Positions 1-21,488 of a DNA stretch of 42,207 nucleotides are shown in pieces. Position numbers and translations under genes: made by a program. The notes below the pieces were generated by a model that saw nothing but the letters and a program-made list of their open reading frames with translations, did not search any database and was not told where the DNA came from. Positions within the stretch are counted from its first letter, which is position 1. Every line of letters starts with the position of its first letter. The stretch is taken from the NCBI RefSeq assembly GCF_001613085.1, contig NZ_BDBR01000068.1, positions 1 through 42,207 on the forward strand. Reading direction: 5' to 3'. The stretch comes from Nocardia salmonicida NBRC 13393. Lineage in GTDB: Bacteria > Actinomycetota > Actinomycetes > Mycobacteriales > Mycobacteriaceae.

Positions 1-219
1 CGCGACGGCATGGCGGGCACGCTGGTCCCCGGCGCCCCCGCCTCCTACGCCGTCTGGGATGCGGGCGACCTCGTCGTCGCCGCGGCCGCCGATACCGTGC
101 AGCGCTGGTCCACCGACCCCCGCTCCCGGGTCCCCGGGCTCCCACGCCTTGACCCGGGTGCCGAGTTGCCGACCTGCCTGCGCACCGTGCACAACGGCAC
201 CACGATCTACACCGCCTGA
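1..219 (+). CDS. Amidohydrolase family protein, C-terminal end (5' partial)
   Basis: Only the last 72 codons are in the window; the frame is open from the first base and ends with TGA at 217-219. The segment has the pattern of the C-terminal beta-sandwich end of YtcJ-like amidohydrolases: RDGMAGTLVPGAPASYAVWD, then a stretch rich in Pro and Asp, and a final TIYTA end. The catalytic metal-binding barrel lies outside the window, so the substrate cannot be inferred. Only 46 bp separate its stop from lnt on the same strand, so the two are probably co-transcribed. An ATG at 10 is internal to the family pattern and is not the real start. Confidence 0.75.
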   Translation, partial: RDGMAGTLVPGAPASYAVWDAGDLVVAAAADTVQRWSTDPRSRVPGLPRLDPGAELPTCLRTVHNGTTIYTA

Positions 220-265
220 CCCGCCGTCGGCACCACGCCGGCAACGAATCACGGAGCAGCACACC

Positions 266-1912
266 ATGATCGACCCCGCTACGACCCATCCCGACGCTAC
301 GACGTCCGACGTCGCCGACACGGACAAGGGACAGAACTCCACGATGATGCTGCGGATGCTGCTGGCGACGGCGGGCGGGTTGTTGCTGTTCGGCAGCTTC
401 CCGCCCCGCCCGTTCTGGTTCCTCGCGCCGGTCGCCATCGCCCTGCTCACCCTCGCGGTGCGCGGGCCGGGCAAGCTGCGTGGTGGGTTCGGCCACGGGA
501 TGCTCGGCGGGCTGGCGTTCTTCGTGCCGCTGCTGCCCTGGACCGGGATCTATGTGGGGCCGGTGCCGTGGCTGGCGCTCTCGACGGTGTGCGCGTTGTA
601 CTTCGGGCTGTGGGGCGTGCTCGCCCGGTGGTTGAGCGCGCTGCCGGGCTGGCCGGTGTGGCTCGCGCTGGCGTGGACCGCGAGCGAATGGGTCAGGTCG
701 AGTTTCCCGTTCGGTGGATTCCCGTGGGGACGTGTCGCGTTCGGGCAAGCCGATGGTTGGTATCTGCCGCTGGCTGCCTACGGTGGCGCGCCGCTGGTCG
801 GCTTCGCGGTGGCGCTGACCGGCACAGGCCTGGCTGCCCTTTCGCTGCGCCTGCTCGCCTGGGCGCGCACCCCCGCGCCGCGCGCGAATACCCGCGCCGC
901 GCGCATGGGATTTGCCACCGCCGTGGTGACCGTGGCTATCATGCCCCTGGCCGGAGTGATCCTGCGGCCGACGCTGCCCGACCCGGATGCGGGCACCCGG
1001 ACGATCACGGTCGCCGCCATCCAGGGCAGTGTGCCGCGGCTCGGGCTCGACTTCAACGCCCAGCGCCGTGCGGTGTTGGACAACCACGTCCGGCGCACCG
1101 AGGAGTTGGCCGACGCCGTTACCCGCGGACAGGCCGCACGGCCCGACATCGTGATCTGGCCCGAGAACTCCTCCGATATCGATCCACTGCGTAATGCCGA
1201 CGCCGCCGCGGAGATCACCGAAGCCTCGGTGAAGATCGGCGCCCCGATCCTGGTCGGCGCAGTCCTGGTGAATGGTGACCGCACGACCACCAACTCGGTG
1301 ATCGTGTGGAACGGCACGGCCGGCCCGGGCGAGCGACACGACAAGAAGATCATCCAGCCGTTCGGCGAATACCTGCCGATGCGTGGTTTCTTCCGTTTGT
1401 TCTCTTCCTATGCTGATCGTGCGGGCTATTTCGTGCCGGGTAACGGTGACGGAACGGTGACGGCCGCCGGTGTTCCGATCGGTGTGGCGACCTGCTACGA
1501 GGTCGCTTTCGATCGAGCATTTCGGGAATCTCTCGCCGCGGGCGCCCAACTGCTGACAGTGCCGACCAACAACGCCACGTTCGGTGAGAGCGAGATGACC
1601 TATCAGCAACTCGCCATGTCGCGGGTGCGCGCGGTCGAACACGGGCGCGCGCTGGTGGTCGCAGCAACCACGGGAGTCAGTGGGATCATCACTGCTGACG
1701 GCGTGCTCAGGCAGCGCACCGAGCAGGTCGTCCCCGCCGCGCTGGTGGCTCAGCTACCTTTGCGCGACGCTACGACAATCGCTACCCGAATCGGTGTATG
1801 GCCTGAACTGGCGTCCGTTATCCTGTCCGCGATCGGCGTCGGGCTGGTATTTCTTCGACGCCGCCGAGTGAATCCGACGAAGTCTGTGCGGATTTCGGAC
1901 AATTCTGAATAA
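266..1912 (+). CDS. lnt: Apolipoprotein N-acyltransferase
   Basis: This 548-residue protein transfers an acyl chain from a phospholipid to the N-terminal cysteine of membrane lipoproteins, the last step of lipoprotein maturation. Residues about 30-235 are a hydrophobic multi-pass region; residues about 245-500 are a nitrilase-like domain. The catalytic triad is visible: Glu300 in WPEN, Lys360 in the DKKIIQPFGE segment and Cys410 in ATCYE. A last membrane helix is followed by an Arg-rich tail. ATG 266 is preceded by GGAG at 252-255; reading further upstream would overlap the amidohydrolase in another frame. In Mycobacterium tuberculosis Lnt is fused to the polyprenol-phosphate mannosyltransferase domain (Ppm1); here the protein stops after the Lnt part and no ppm gene follows. 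Confidence 0.93.
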   Translation: MIDPATTHPDATTSDVADTDKGQNSTMMLRMLLATAGGLLLFGSFPPRPFWFLAPVAIALLTLAVRGPGKLRGGFGHGMLGGLAFFVPLLPWTGIYVGPVPWLALSTVCALYFGLWGVLARWLSALPGWPVWLALAWTASEWVRSSFPFGGFPWGRVAFGQADGWYLPLAAYGGAPLVGFAVALTGTGLAALSLRLLAWARTPAPRANTRAARMGFATAVVTVAIMPLAGVILRPTLPDPDAGTRTITVAAIQGSVPRLGLDFNAQRRAVLDNHVRRTEELADAVTRGQAARPDIVIWPENSSDIDPLRNADAAAEITEASVKIGAPILVGAVLVNGDRTTTNSVIVWNGTAGPGERHDKKIIQPFGEYLPMRGFFRLFSSYADRAGYFVPGNGDGTVTAAGVPIGVATCYEVAFDRAFRESLAAGAQLLTVPTNNATFGESEMTYQQLAMSRVRAVEHGRALVVAATTGVSGIITADGVLRQRTEQVVPAALVAQLPLRDATTIATRIGVWPELASVILSAIGVGLVFLRRRRVNPTKSVRISDNSE

Positions 1913-1948
1913 GCGGTTTGTTTCAACCCGGGGGAAGCGGCACCAAGT

Positions 1949-2051
1949 TGCAGCTGCAGGGGCGTAATCCAAAGAGATCAAAATAAATCCATCTCGGTAG
2001 CCATCCGGCTGCCGGAGTACTCCGAATCATGGGCGTGGTAAAGCCACGCCC
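1949..2051 (+). promoter_or_regulatory. Palindrome-rich leader upstream of the NRPS operon
   Basis: The 203-bp gap between lnt and the NRPS has lower GC around 1961-2000 and three symmetric elements. TGCAGCTGCA at 1949-1958 and CGGAGTACTCCG at 2013-2024 are perfect palindromes. An 8-bp perfect stem follows: GGGCGTGG (2031-2038) with CCACGCCC (2044-2051) and a 5-nt loop. There is no T-run after the hairpin, so it is not a standard intrinsic terminator. It could be an attenuator or mRNA-stability element, and the palindromes could be operators. I cannot place a convincing -35/-10 pair. Confidence 0.4.
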
Positions 2052-2115
2052 TGGGTCCTCGTGTGCCCGGGCGCTGCTCGGGGAGTTGTGACACAAGGCA
2101 GAAACGGAGTGCTTG

Positions 2116-15779
<13,664 letters not shown>

Positions 15780-15783
<4 letters not shown>

Positions 15784-16769
15784 GTCTCGCGGTAGAAGTG
15801 CGTGGCCTGGCCAAGAGTTACGGCAAGGTGCGCGTCCTGAAAGAAATCGATTTGGAGATCCCGGCGGGCACCGTACTGGGGCTGTTGGGTCCCAACGGCG
15901 CGGGCAAGACCACCACCGTGCGGATCGTCACCACGCTGTTGCGACCCGACGCCGGTTCGGTGCGGGTCGCCGGTATCGACGTGCTGGCCGATCCGGCCAC
16001 CGCGCGCACCAGGATCGGGTTGTCCGGCCAGTACGCCGCGGTCGACGCGAACCTGACCGGTTACGAGAACCTGCGCATGGTGGCTCGCCTGTACGGGATG
16101 GGCCGCAAGCAGTCCGTGGCCCGCGTGGAGGAACTGCTCACCGCGTTCGGGCTCGACCACGCGGCGGGCAGGCGGGCGGGCACCTACTCCGGCGGTATGG
16201 CACGTCGTCTCGACCTGGCCGGTGCGCTGGTGGCGCGACCGCCGGTGGTGGTGCTCGACGAACCGACCACGGGCCTCGACCCGCGCGGTCGCCTCGACAT
16301 GTGGCAGGTGATCGGCGATCTCGTCGACGACGGCACCACCGTCCTGCTCACCACCCAATATCTCGAAGAAGCCGACCTGCTCGCCGACCGGATCACCGTC
16401 ATCGACAAGGGCACCGTCATCGCCCGTGGTTCCGCCGACGAACTCAAGACCTCCATCGGCGGCGACCGGCTCACCGTCACCCTCGCCGCCGGGCAGAGCC
16501 CGTGGCCCGCGATGTCGGTGCTGCACCAGGTGGGCGTCGGCGAACCCCTCCACGACCCCGGCAGTGACGAGGTGTCGGTGGTTGTCGGCAACGGGTCACG
16601 CACGATGGTCGAAGCGCTGCGCCGCCTCGACGACGCGGGGGTCTGCGTTCTCGACGCGACCGTCGTACGCCCGACGCTCGACGATGTCTTCCTGTCGCTC
16701 ACCGGCACCCCGGCCGAGCCGATCCCCGAACCCGAAACCGACGATGTGCAAGAGGAGGTCCTGTCGTGA
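15780..16769 (+). CDS. DrrA-type ABC transporter ATP-binding protein
   Basis: This 329-residue ATPase belongs to the daunorubicin-resistance (DrrA) class that powers ABC-2 exporters of antibiotics and lipids. Walker A GPNGAGKTT is at residues 37-45, the Q-loop Gln at 84, the signature YSGGM at 136-140 and Walker B VVVLDE at 156-161, followed by a DrrA-like C-terminal extension. The GTG start overlaps the NRPS stop in a GTGA and has AAGGAG at 15766-15771, so translation is coupled to the synthetase. That arrangement argues for export of the NRPS product, although the substrate is inferred from position only. Confidence 0.93.
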
Positions 16770-17656
16770 GTGCCCCCGAGGTCACGGTGGACGAGTACGA
16801 AACCCGCGACCTGCCGGTCCAGTCGACCACCCCGCGGTCGGCAGGCCCCGAGGAGATGGAACCGCGGGCCCGGTTCGTGCGTGACAGCGCGATCGTCGCC
16901 TACCGCAACCTGCTCACCATTCTGCGAGTGCCGACGCTGCTGGTCACCGCCACCATCCAGCCGCTGATGTTCGTGTTCCTGTTCGCCTACATCTTCGGTG
17001 CCTCGCTCGGCGGCGATCAGTACCGCGAATTCCTGCTGGCGGGCATCTTCACCCAGACCGTGGCGTTCAATGCCGCGTTCACCACCGTCGGGCTGGCCGG
17101 TGACCTGCAGAAGGGCATCATCGACCGGATGCGGACGCTGCCGATGTCGCGGCTGGCGGTGTTGATGGGGCGGACCCTGTCGGACCTGGTCGTCAATATC
17201 GTGAGCCTTGGCGTGATGTCGATCTGCGGGTACATCGTGGGCTGGCGTATCCACGGCAGCTTCGGCGACGCCGTGATCGCCTTCTCGATCATCTTGCTGT
17301 TCGCGTTCGCGATGTCGTGGGTCGGCGCCCTGACCGGTCTGGTCTCGCCGACGGTGGAAGTGGCACAGAGCGCGGGCCTGATCTGGCTGTTCCCGCTGAC
17401 GTTCATCTCCTCGGCGTTCATCTCCGCCGAAACGCTGCCCGGACCCCTGCGCGCCATCGCCGAATGGAACCCGATCACCGCGGTCTCGGCAGCGGGTCGC
17501 AAGCTCTTCGAGAACGACTCACCGCCCACCTTCGTCCCGGCGACGGGCTGGGCCGCGGAGAACTGCATCCTCTACGCGATCATCTGCTCGCTGGTCATTC
17601 TGGCCATCGCGATGCCGGCCGCCCTCCTGCAGTACCGCAAGGTCGCGAGCCACTGA
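16766..17656 (+). CDS. DrrB-type ABC-2 transporter permease
   Basis: This 296-residue membrane protein is the permease partner of the preceding ATPase. A cytoplasmic N-terminal stretch of about 45 residues is followed by roughly six hydrophobic segments. It carries the family's cytoplasmic motif, IDRMRTLPMSR, after the second hydrophobic segment, and NPITAVS near the end of the core. The GTG start overlaps the ATPase stop by 4 bp (GTGA), with a strong AGGAGG-like site at 16754-16758. The three genes form one operon ending at the hairpin at 17668-17714. Confidence 0.92.
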   Translation: MSAPEVTVDEYETRDLPVQSTTPRSAGPEEMEPRARFVRDSAIVAYRNLLTILRVPTLLVTATIQPLMFVFLFAYIFGASLGGDQYREFLLAGIFTQTVAFNAAFTTVGLAGDLQKGIIDRMRTLPMSRLAVLMGRTLSDLVVNIVSLGVMSICGYIVGWRIHGSFGDAVIAFSIILLFAFAMSWVGALTGLVSPTVEVAQSAGLIWLFPLTFISSAFISAETLPGPLRAIAEWNPITAVSAAGRKLFENDSPPTFVPATGWAAENCILYAIICSLVILAIAMPAALLQYRKVASH

Positions 17657-17667
17657 ACAAGCCCTCG

Positions 17668-17714
17668 AACGCCGAAGGCCGCCTTCCCCGGTGGGGGAGG
17701 CGGCCTTCGGCGTT
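17668..17714. terminator. Bidirectional hairpin terminator between the NRPS operon and rbpA
   Basis: A perfect 16-bp inverted repeat (17668-17683 with 17699-17714) is extended inward by about six more pairs, leaving a 3-nt loop. It lies 12 bp after the permease stop and 16 bp before the rbpA stop, so it can end transcription from both convergent units. There is no long T-run, as is common in actinobacteria. Confidence 0.85.
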
Positions 17715-17730
17715 GTGCGGTCGAACCGTC

Positions 17731-18066
17731 TTACCCGCGGCGGCGGGTCTTCAGGATGTCGAGGCGCTCCTTGAGCAGCTCCTCGAGCTCCTCCTTGCTG
17801 CGACGTTCCAGCAACATGTCCCAGTGGGTGCGCGGCGGCTTGACCTTCTTGGTCTCCACGGAGGTGCCCTCCATGAGCTGCCCCTCCTGGCCGTTACGGC
17901 ACAACCAGGTGGGCGGGATCTCCGCGTCGTCGGCGAACGGGACGTCGAATTCCTCACCGTTGTCGGTGCGGTAGCGGGCGATCCGGCGCGGGGCCAGGTC
18001 GTGGTCGCGATCGGTCTCGTAGCTCACCGCTCCGAGCCGACTGCCCCGGAGTACGCGATCTGCCAT
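17731..18066 (-). CDS. rbpA: RNA polymerase-binding protein RbpA
   Basis: The 111-residue protein is an actinobacterial transcription factor that binds group-1 sigma factors and the RNA polymerase beta subunit, stabilising the open complex. The recognisable parts are the basic N-terminus beginning MADRVLRGSRLGAVSYETDR, the central RbpA core domain (about residues 25-70), the basic linker VKPPRTHWDMLLERR, and the sigma-interacting C-terminal helix ending LDILKTRRRG. The start has AGGAG at 18072-18076 (complement). Convergence with an lnt-type gene matches rbpA/ppm1 in M. tuberculosis, except for the NRPS block between them. A sigma-R-like promoter lies upstream. Confidence 0.97.
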   Translation of the reverse strand: MADRVLRGSRLGAVSYETDRDHDLAPRRIARYRTDNGEEFDVPFADDAEIPPTWLCRNGQEGQLMEGTSVETKKVKPPRTHWDMLLERRSKEELEELLKERLDILKTRRRG

Positions 18067-18085
18067 GTGTGCTCCTGTAATTTTT

Positions 18086-18162
18086 GGCGGCTTGCGCCGC
18101 GGGTTCCTGTGCCTGTCGGCGGCTTGCGCCGCTGTTCTCGGCGCCGAACTCGCCGAGAACAG
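18086..18162 (-). repeat. Repeated small hairpins in the rbpA 5' leader
   Basis: GGCGGCTTGCGCCGC occurs twice, at 18086-18100 and 18118-18132, 32 bp apart, and each copy can fold into a 5-bp stem with a 4-nt loop. Immediately next is an 11-bp inverted repeat (18132-18142 with 18152-18162) around a 9-nt loop. All three would be in the untranslated leader of rbpA if transcription starts near 18174. Their role is unknown; mRNA stability or attenuation are possibilities. Confidence 0.6.
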
Positions 18163-18181
18163 GTCGTCGTAGTACTACGTC

Positions 18182-18207
18182 AACGCACGGGAAGTCTGAA
18201 CTGTTCC
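18182..18207 (-). promoter_or_regulatory. Sigma-R/SigH-type promoter of rbpA
   Basis: On the minus strand the sequence reads GGAAC (18207-18203), exactly 18 nt, then GTT (18184-18182, preceded by C). This fits the GGAAY-N18-GTT consensus of the thiol-stress sigma factors SigR (Streptomyces) and SigH (mycobacteria). Streptomyces rbpA is known to be in the sigma-R regulon. The predicted start is about 18174, inside the 12-bp palindrome CGTAGTACTACG (18168-18179), giving a leader of about 110 nt. Confidence 0.7.
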
Positions 18208-18342
18208 ATTGTAGTCGTAGGGCTGGACAGGCCGGTCGACCCCCGAATCGCGCGGCGTCGCCTCGGCCGACATCGCCGAGGGTGCCCGCTCAGCGAGACC
18301 TGAACCGGCGAAGACCGGCACGGGCCGATAGGGTTTCCGATC

Positions 18343-18669
18343 ATGTCGCGCAGTCGCCTGCTGTCCTGTCTGTGGTGCGGGCGGGAGATCGTGGATTCGG
18401 AGTCGGGTCGGCGTCGCCGCTATTGCCGCCAGTCGTGCCGCCAACGTGCCTATGAACACCGCAGCAGTCTCAAGGGGACCGGGATTCCCGAGGACGCGGT
18501 CGTGCTGACCGCGCAGGAAGCCGCGGATCTGGCGGATCGGTGGTTCGCGGCGCGGTGTGCGGCCGAGGACGTGGCGACGGCGGTGGGCGAGGGTGCCTCC
18601 GCGGCGGAGTTGGCGCAGCTGAGCGCGACGTTGGTGCAGTTGGCCAGGGAAGCGGAACGGCTCCGCTGA
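18343..18669 (+). CDS. Small zinc-finger-like protein of unknown function
   Basis: This 108-residue protein has a Cys4 motif near its N-terminus: Cys9 and Cys12 (CLWC), then Cys28 and Cys32 in YCRQSCRQRAYE, with a basic run GRRRRY before the second pair. This arrangement suggests a small zinc-binding, perhaps nucleic-acid-binding, knuckle. The rest is Ala/Glu-rich and probably helical. Similar short proteins are common in actinobacteria without a known function. A TAGGGT box at 18329-18334 ends 8 nt before the ATG, suggesting a leaderless mRNA. It is divergent from rbpA. Confidence 0.8.
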   Translation: MSRSRLLSCLWCGREIVDSESGRRRRYCRQSCRQRAYEHRSSLKGTGIPEDAVVLTAQEAADLADRWFAARCAAEDVATAVGEGASAAELAQLSATLVQLAREAERLR

Positions 18670-18679
18670 ATGCGCGAAA

Positions 18680-18719
18680 CCCCGTGCTTCCCACTGTGAT
18701 TCGGTGGGGCGACACGGGG
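18680..18719. terminator. Hairpin terminator between convergent genes
   Basis: CCCCGTG (18680-18686) pairs with CACGGGG (18713-18719), and an inner CCCAC/GTGGG stem (18690-18694 with 18704-18708) extends the structure. It lies just after the zinc-finger gene and 28 bp after the end of the convergent membrane-protein gene. Confidence 0.65.
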
Positions 18720-18747
18720 CCTCGGCATCGGGCGGGCGACAACGGCG

Positions 18748-19758
18748 TCAGGTCGACAATGCCTCGCGCGAACGCAGGTACACGGCCGTGACGCCGCCTG
18801 CGACGAACAGCGCGAGGGCCGCGGCGGCGCCGGCGGTCGCGAGGTCGGGGCTGGTGAGGGCCTGTCCGCGCAGCGCCTGCCAGGCCACGAGCGTGAGCAG
18901 GCCGAAGTAGCCGAGGACGGCGACCACGAGCAGGGCGGCCCGGGTCGTTTCGGTGCGCAACCAGGCGTATCGAGGCGCGAGGGCGACCAGGACGACGGCG
19001 AGCAGGAGCAGCACCTGGATGCCGTGCAGGCCGACGAAGTGCGGGATGCGCAGGTCGCCGCCGATGGTGCTCCAGTGGGTGATCGGCATGCCCGCGGCAG
19101 TGTCACGTGCTGTATCGCCGGGCCGCACCGTGTGACCGGCCACCAATCCCACTACGGTGCCATCGGCCTGGCGGACGAGCTGCGGCCCGGTGAGCCCCAT
19201 CAGGTATCCGAGTGCCATCCCGGTCACCGCCAGCCACAGCCCCGCCTTCAACGCGATCCTGGTCGGCCGGTCGGCCAGCTTCTGCCAGGAAATGATCACC
19301 GCCAGGACGAGATTCGCGAGGAACAATCCGGGCACGCCGGAGGCGAACACCTGCTGCCCGATCTCGTTGACCGGATCGGCGGAGTCGTTGAAATGGCTGA
19401 ACGTTCCGCGTGCCGCTTGCACTGCGATGAACCCCACATCGACGAGGCCGGTGATCGCGAAGACGGTGCCCAGCCACCAGGTGGCACGCCGCCCGCGATG
19501 TGGCAGCCGCAGGATCCAGGCCAGGGTCACGCCGTAGAGGGCGAAGGCGAGGCCGAACTTGGCAGGCTTGAGCCACACCGACTCGCCGAGCAGCAGCCGG
19601 TCGTCGACGACCATCCCGACGATCGACACCACGACCAACGCGGCCATGAGCGCGGAATTCACCAGCAGCGGGCCGTGCCAGGGCACGCGGTCGGTGCCAT
19701 CGCGCGCGGTGTGGAACCTGATCCGGGAAAGAGTGTGGGTGAGATCGATCGTCGCCAT
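18748..19758 (-). CDS. Multi-pass membrane protein of unknown function
   Basis: The 336-residue product has about eight to nine hydrophobic segments separated by short loops. A longer loop around residues 195-240 contains TVRPGDTARDTAAGMPITHW. Several His residues lie in or near membrane segments (RIPHFVGLHGIQVLL), which could bind heme or metal, but I do not recognise a family. ATG 19758 is preceded by TACCTT (19770-19765) ending 6 nt upstream, typical of a leaderless transcript. The reading frame stays open upstream of this ATG, but that part has no membrane-protein or family pattern. Confidence 0.8.
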   Translation of the reverse strand: MATIDLTHTLSRIRFHTARDGTDRVPWHGPLLVNSALMAALVVVSIVGMVVDDRLLLGESVWLKPAKFGLAFALYGVTLAWILRLPHRGRRATWWLGTVFAITGLVDVGFIAVQAARGTFSHFNDSADPVNEIGQQVFASGVPGLFLANLVLAVIISWQKLADRPTRIALKAGLWLAVTGMALGYLMGLTGPQLVRQADGTVVGLVAGHTVRPGDTARDTAAGMPITHWSTIGGDLRIPHFVGLHGIQVLLLLAVVLVALAPRYAWLRTETTRAALLVVAVLGYFGLLTLVAWQALRGQALTSPDLATAGAAAALALFVAGGVTAVYLRSREALST

Positions 19759-19862
19759 GGATCGAAGGTAGAAATCCGGTGCGCCACACCACGTCCCGCT
19801 GCGGAACGGTTCGACTCCGATACCGGGGTACGGGTCGTCCCACCCGAGTTCTAGGGGTTGTC

Positions 19863-20714
19863 TCAGATTCCCATGCGCCAGATCGCGGCATCGACCGCAC
19901 GGGGGGAGACGAGCGCGAGTGCCTGCAGAACGCGGGTGTAGGTCGGGTACAGCTCGACCGGGCGAGTGCGGATCGCGGTGGTGATCCAGTCGGCGGCCTC
20001 CTCGGCCGACAGCGCCGCCGCGTCGGCGTATTTGCCGGTGGGTGCGATCATCTCCGTGCGGACCAGCGGATAGCCGATCGTGGTGACGTGCACGCCGCGA
20101 CGCCTGGTCTCCGCGCCGAGGCTGCGTCCGAACGCGCCCAGCGCGGCCTTCGACGCGTGATAGGCGGTGAACAGCGGCATCGACCCGGCGGCCACGCCCC
20201 ACGTCGCGACATTGATGATGTGCCCGGTGCCCGCGTCGAGCATCGACGGCAGCAGTCCCATCGTGAGCCGCGTCGCCCCGAAGTAGTTCAGCGCCATGGT
20301 GCGCTCGTAATCGTGGAACCGGTCGGTGGTGTCGGCGGCGCCGCGGCGGATCGAACGGCCCGCGTTGTTCACCAGCACATCGACGGTCCCGAACTGCTCG
20401 AGCAGGGCCTTGGCCAGTGCGTCGTTCTGCTCGGCGTCGGCGAGGTCGCAGGGGATCATCTCGGCATTGCCGCCGTCGGCGCGGACCGCGTCGCGCACCT
20501 CGGCCAGTGGTTCGGCGTTCCTGGCGACGAGAACCACCCGCGCCCCCTCCCGGCCGAGGGCATGCGCTGCGGCTTTACCGACGCCCGAGGAGGCTCCCGT
20601 CAACACGATGGTCTTGCCCGCGATCTCCTGCCGCTCACCACGGACCCATCGCGCGAGCATGCCGGGGAGGGCGGGCGGGTTGAGCAGCACCGATTGTGCG
20701 ACTTGGGCGAACAC
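19863..20714 (-). CDS. Short-chain dehydrogenase/reductase (SDR)
   Basis: This 283-residue NAD(P)-dependent oxidoreductase has the cofactor motif TGASSGVG (residues 39-46), NNAG (116-119), and the catalytic YHASK with Tyr185 and Lys189. The usual catalytic Ser is replaced by Thr171 in INVATWG. An N-terminal extension of about 30 residues precedes the Rossmann fold and the C-terminus may contact membrane or a partner. Substrate is unknown. GTG 20714 has AGGAG at 20721-20725 with good spacing. It is divergent from a TetR regulator with a clear shared operator, so it is probably induced by a small lipophilic or carbonyl compound. Confidence 0.9.
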   Translation of the reverse strand: MFAQVAQSVLLNPPALPGMLARWVRGERQEIAGKTIVLTGASSGVGKAAAHALGREGARVVLVARNAEPLAEVRDAVRADGGNAEMIPCDLADAEQNDALAKALLEQFGTVDVLVNNAGRSIRRGAADTTDRFHDYERTMALNYFGATRLTMGLLPSMLDAGTGHIINVATWGVAAGSMPLFTAYHASKAALGAFGRSLGAETRRRGVHVTTIGYPLVRTEMIAPTGKYADAAALSAEEAADWITTAIRTRPVELYPTYTRVLQALALVSPRAVDAAIWRMGI

Positions 20715-20754
20715 GGGGGACTCCTGTCGAGTCGAGCGGTGGGGACGATCAGCG

Positions 20755-20774
20755 AATTTACTTAATAGTAAATT
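20755..20774. promoter_or_regulatory. TetR-type operator palindrome
   Basis: AATTTACT-TAAT-AGTAAATT is a perfect 8-bp inverted repeat with a 4-bp centre, striking in DNA of about 70% GC. It lies between the SDR and TetR genes and overlaps the -10 region of the SDR promoter, the expected place for a TetR repressor site. Confidence 0.85.
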
Positions 20775-20798
20775 ACAAAGAGGCCAATTGGGTGTCAA
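20770..20798 (-). promoter_or_regulatory. SigA-type promoter of the SDR gene
   Basis: On the minus strand, a perfect -35 TTGACA (20798-20793) is followed by 17 nt and TAATTT (20775-20770). Transcription would read into the SDR gene and the operator palindrome overlaps the -10 element. Confidence 0.7.
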
Positions 20799-20829
20799 CC
20801 GGCGGGGGGTCCAATGGTTGGATGGCTGG

Positions 20830-21432
20830 GTGAGCACAGCCGGTACCAAGGGCGTCCCGCGCCCCGAGCGCGAACAGCAGATCCTCGACGCGGCTGTCGC
20901 CGAAATCGGCCGTGTGGGTTACGCGGGGCTCTCCCTCGCCGACGTCGCGCAGCGCGCCGGAGTGTCCAAGCCGCTGGTGTACACCTATTTCCACTCCAAG
21001 GACGGGCTCTACATCGCCTGCGTGGACCGGGCGGCGGGTGTGCTGTTCGACGCGATCGAGTCCGCCATCGCCGGGGCGGGTGGTCTCAGCAAGGCCGAAC
21101 GTACCCTCGACGCGATCTTCGTCGCGCTGGAGCCGCGCCCGCACGACTGGACCGTGCTCTTCGATCGATCCCACCCCGACGACGGACCCGCCGCCGACGC
21201 CGTCCGCGCCGCCCGTCGCCGGATCGCCGCCCAGGCCGCCCGCGGTGTCGCCGACGCCATCGGTGCCGTCGAGCTCACCGACCCCACCGACCTTTCCGCG
21301 CTGACCGATGTCTGGATGGGCGCGGTGACCTCGCTGGTCCTGTGGTGGTTGCGCCACCCCGATCAGACGGCTGCCCAGATGACCGCCCGCAGCCACCGCC
21401 TGATCGGCGCTCTCCTGACGGCCCCACGCTGA
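20830..21432 (+). CDS. TetR/AcrR family transcriptional regulator
   Basis: The 200-residue repressor has an N-terminal helix-turn-helix around residues 33-62 (LSLADVAQRAGVSKPLVYTY, followed by FHSKDGLY) and a helical ligand-binding C-terminal domain. It is transcribed away from the SDR gene and the palindrome at 20755-20774 lies between them, so it probably represses both genes until a ligand binds. GTG 20830 is the start that begins just before the HTH-leading helix; its ribosome site is weak. The nearby ATG at 20814 is in another frame. Confidence 0.93.
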   Translation: MSTAGTKGVPRPEREQQILDAAVAEIGRVGYAGLSLADVAQRAGVSKPLVYTYFHSKDGLYIACVDRAAGVLFDAIESAIAGAGGLSKAERTLDAIFVALEPRPHDWTVLFDRSHPDDGPAADAVRAARRRIAAQAARGVADAIGAVELTDPTDLSALTDVWMGAVTSLVLWWLRHPDQTAAQMTARSHRLIGALLTAPR

Positions 21433-21437
21433 ACGCG

Positions 21438-21469
21438 ATCCGCACCCCGACTACCGCCGGGGTGCGGAT
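21438..21469. terminator. Hairpin terminator between tetR and mqo
   Basis: ATCCGCACCCC (21438-21448) pairs perfectly with GGGGTGCGGAT (21459-21469) around a 10-nt loop, between two convergent genes. Confidence 0.8.
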
Positions 21470-21488
21470 TCAGTTGTGCGACAGCCGC

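Noticed and set aside
2031..2051. Hairpin as a terminator for lnt
   Set aside because: The stem is good but lies about 120 bp after the lnt stop with no T-run and close to the NRPS start, so a regulatory role is as likely.
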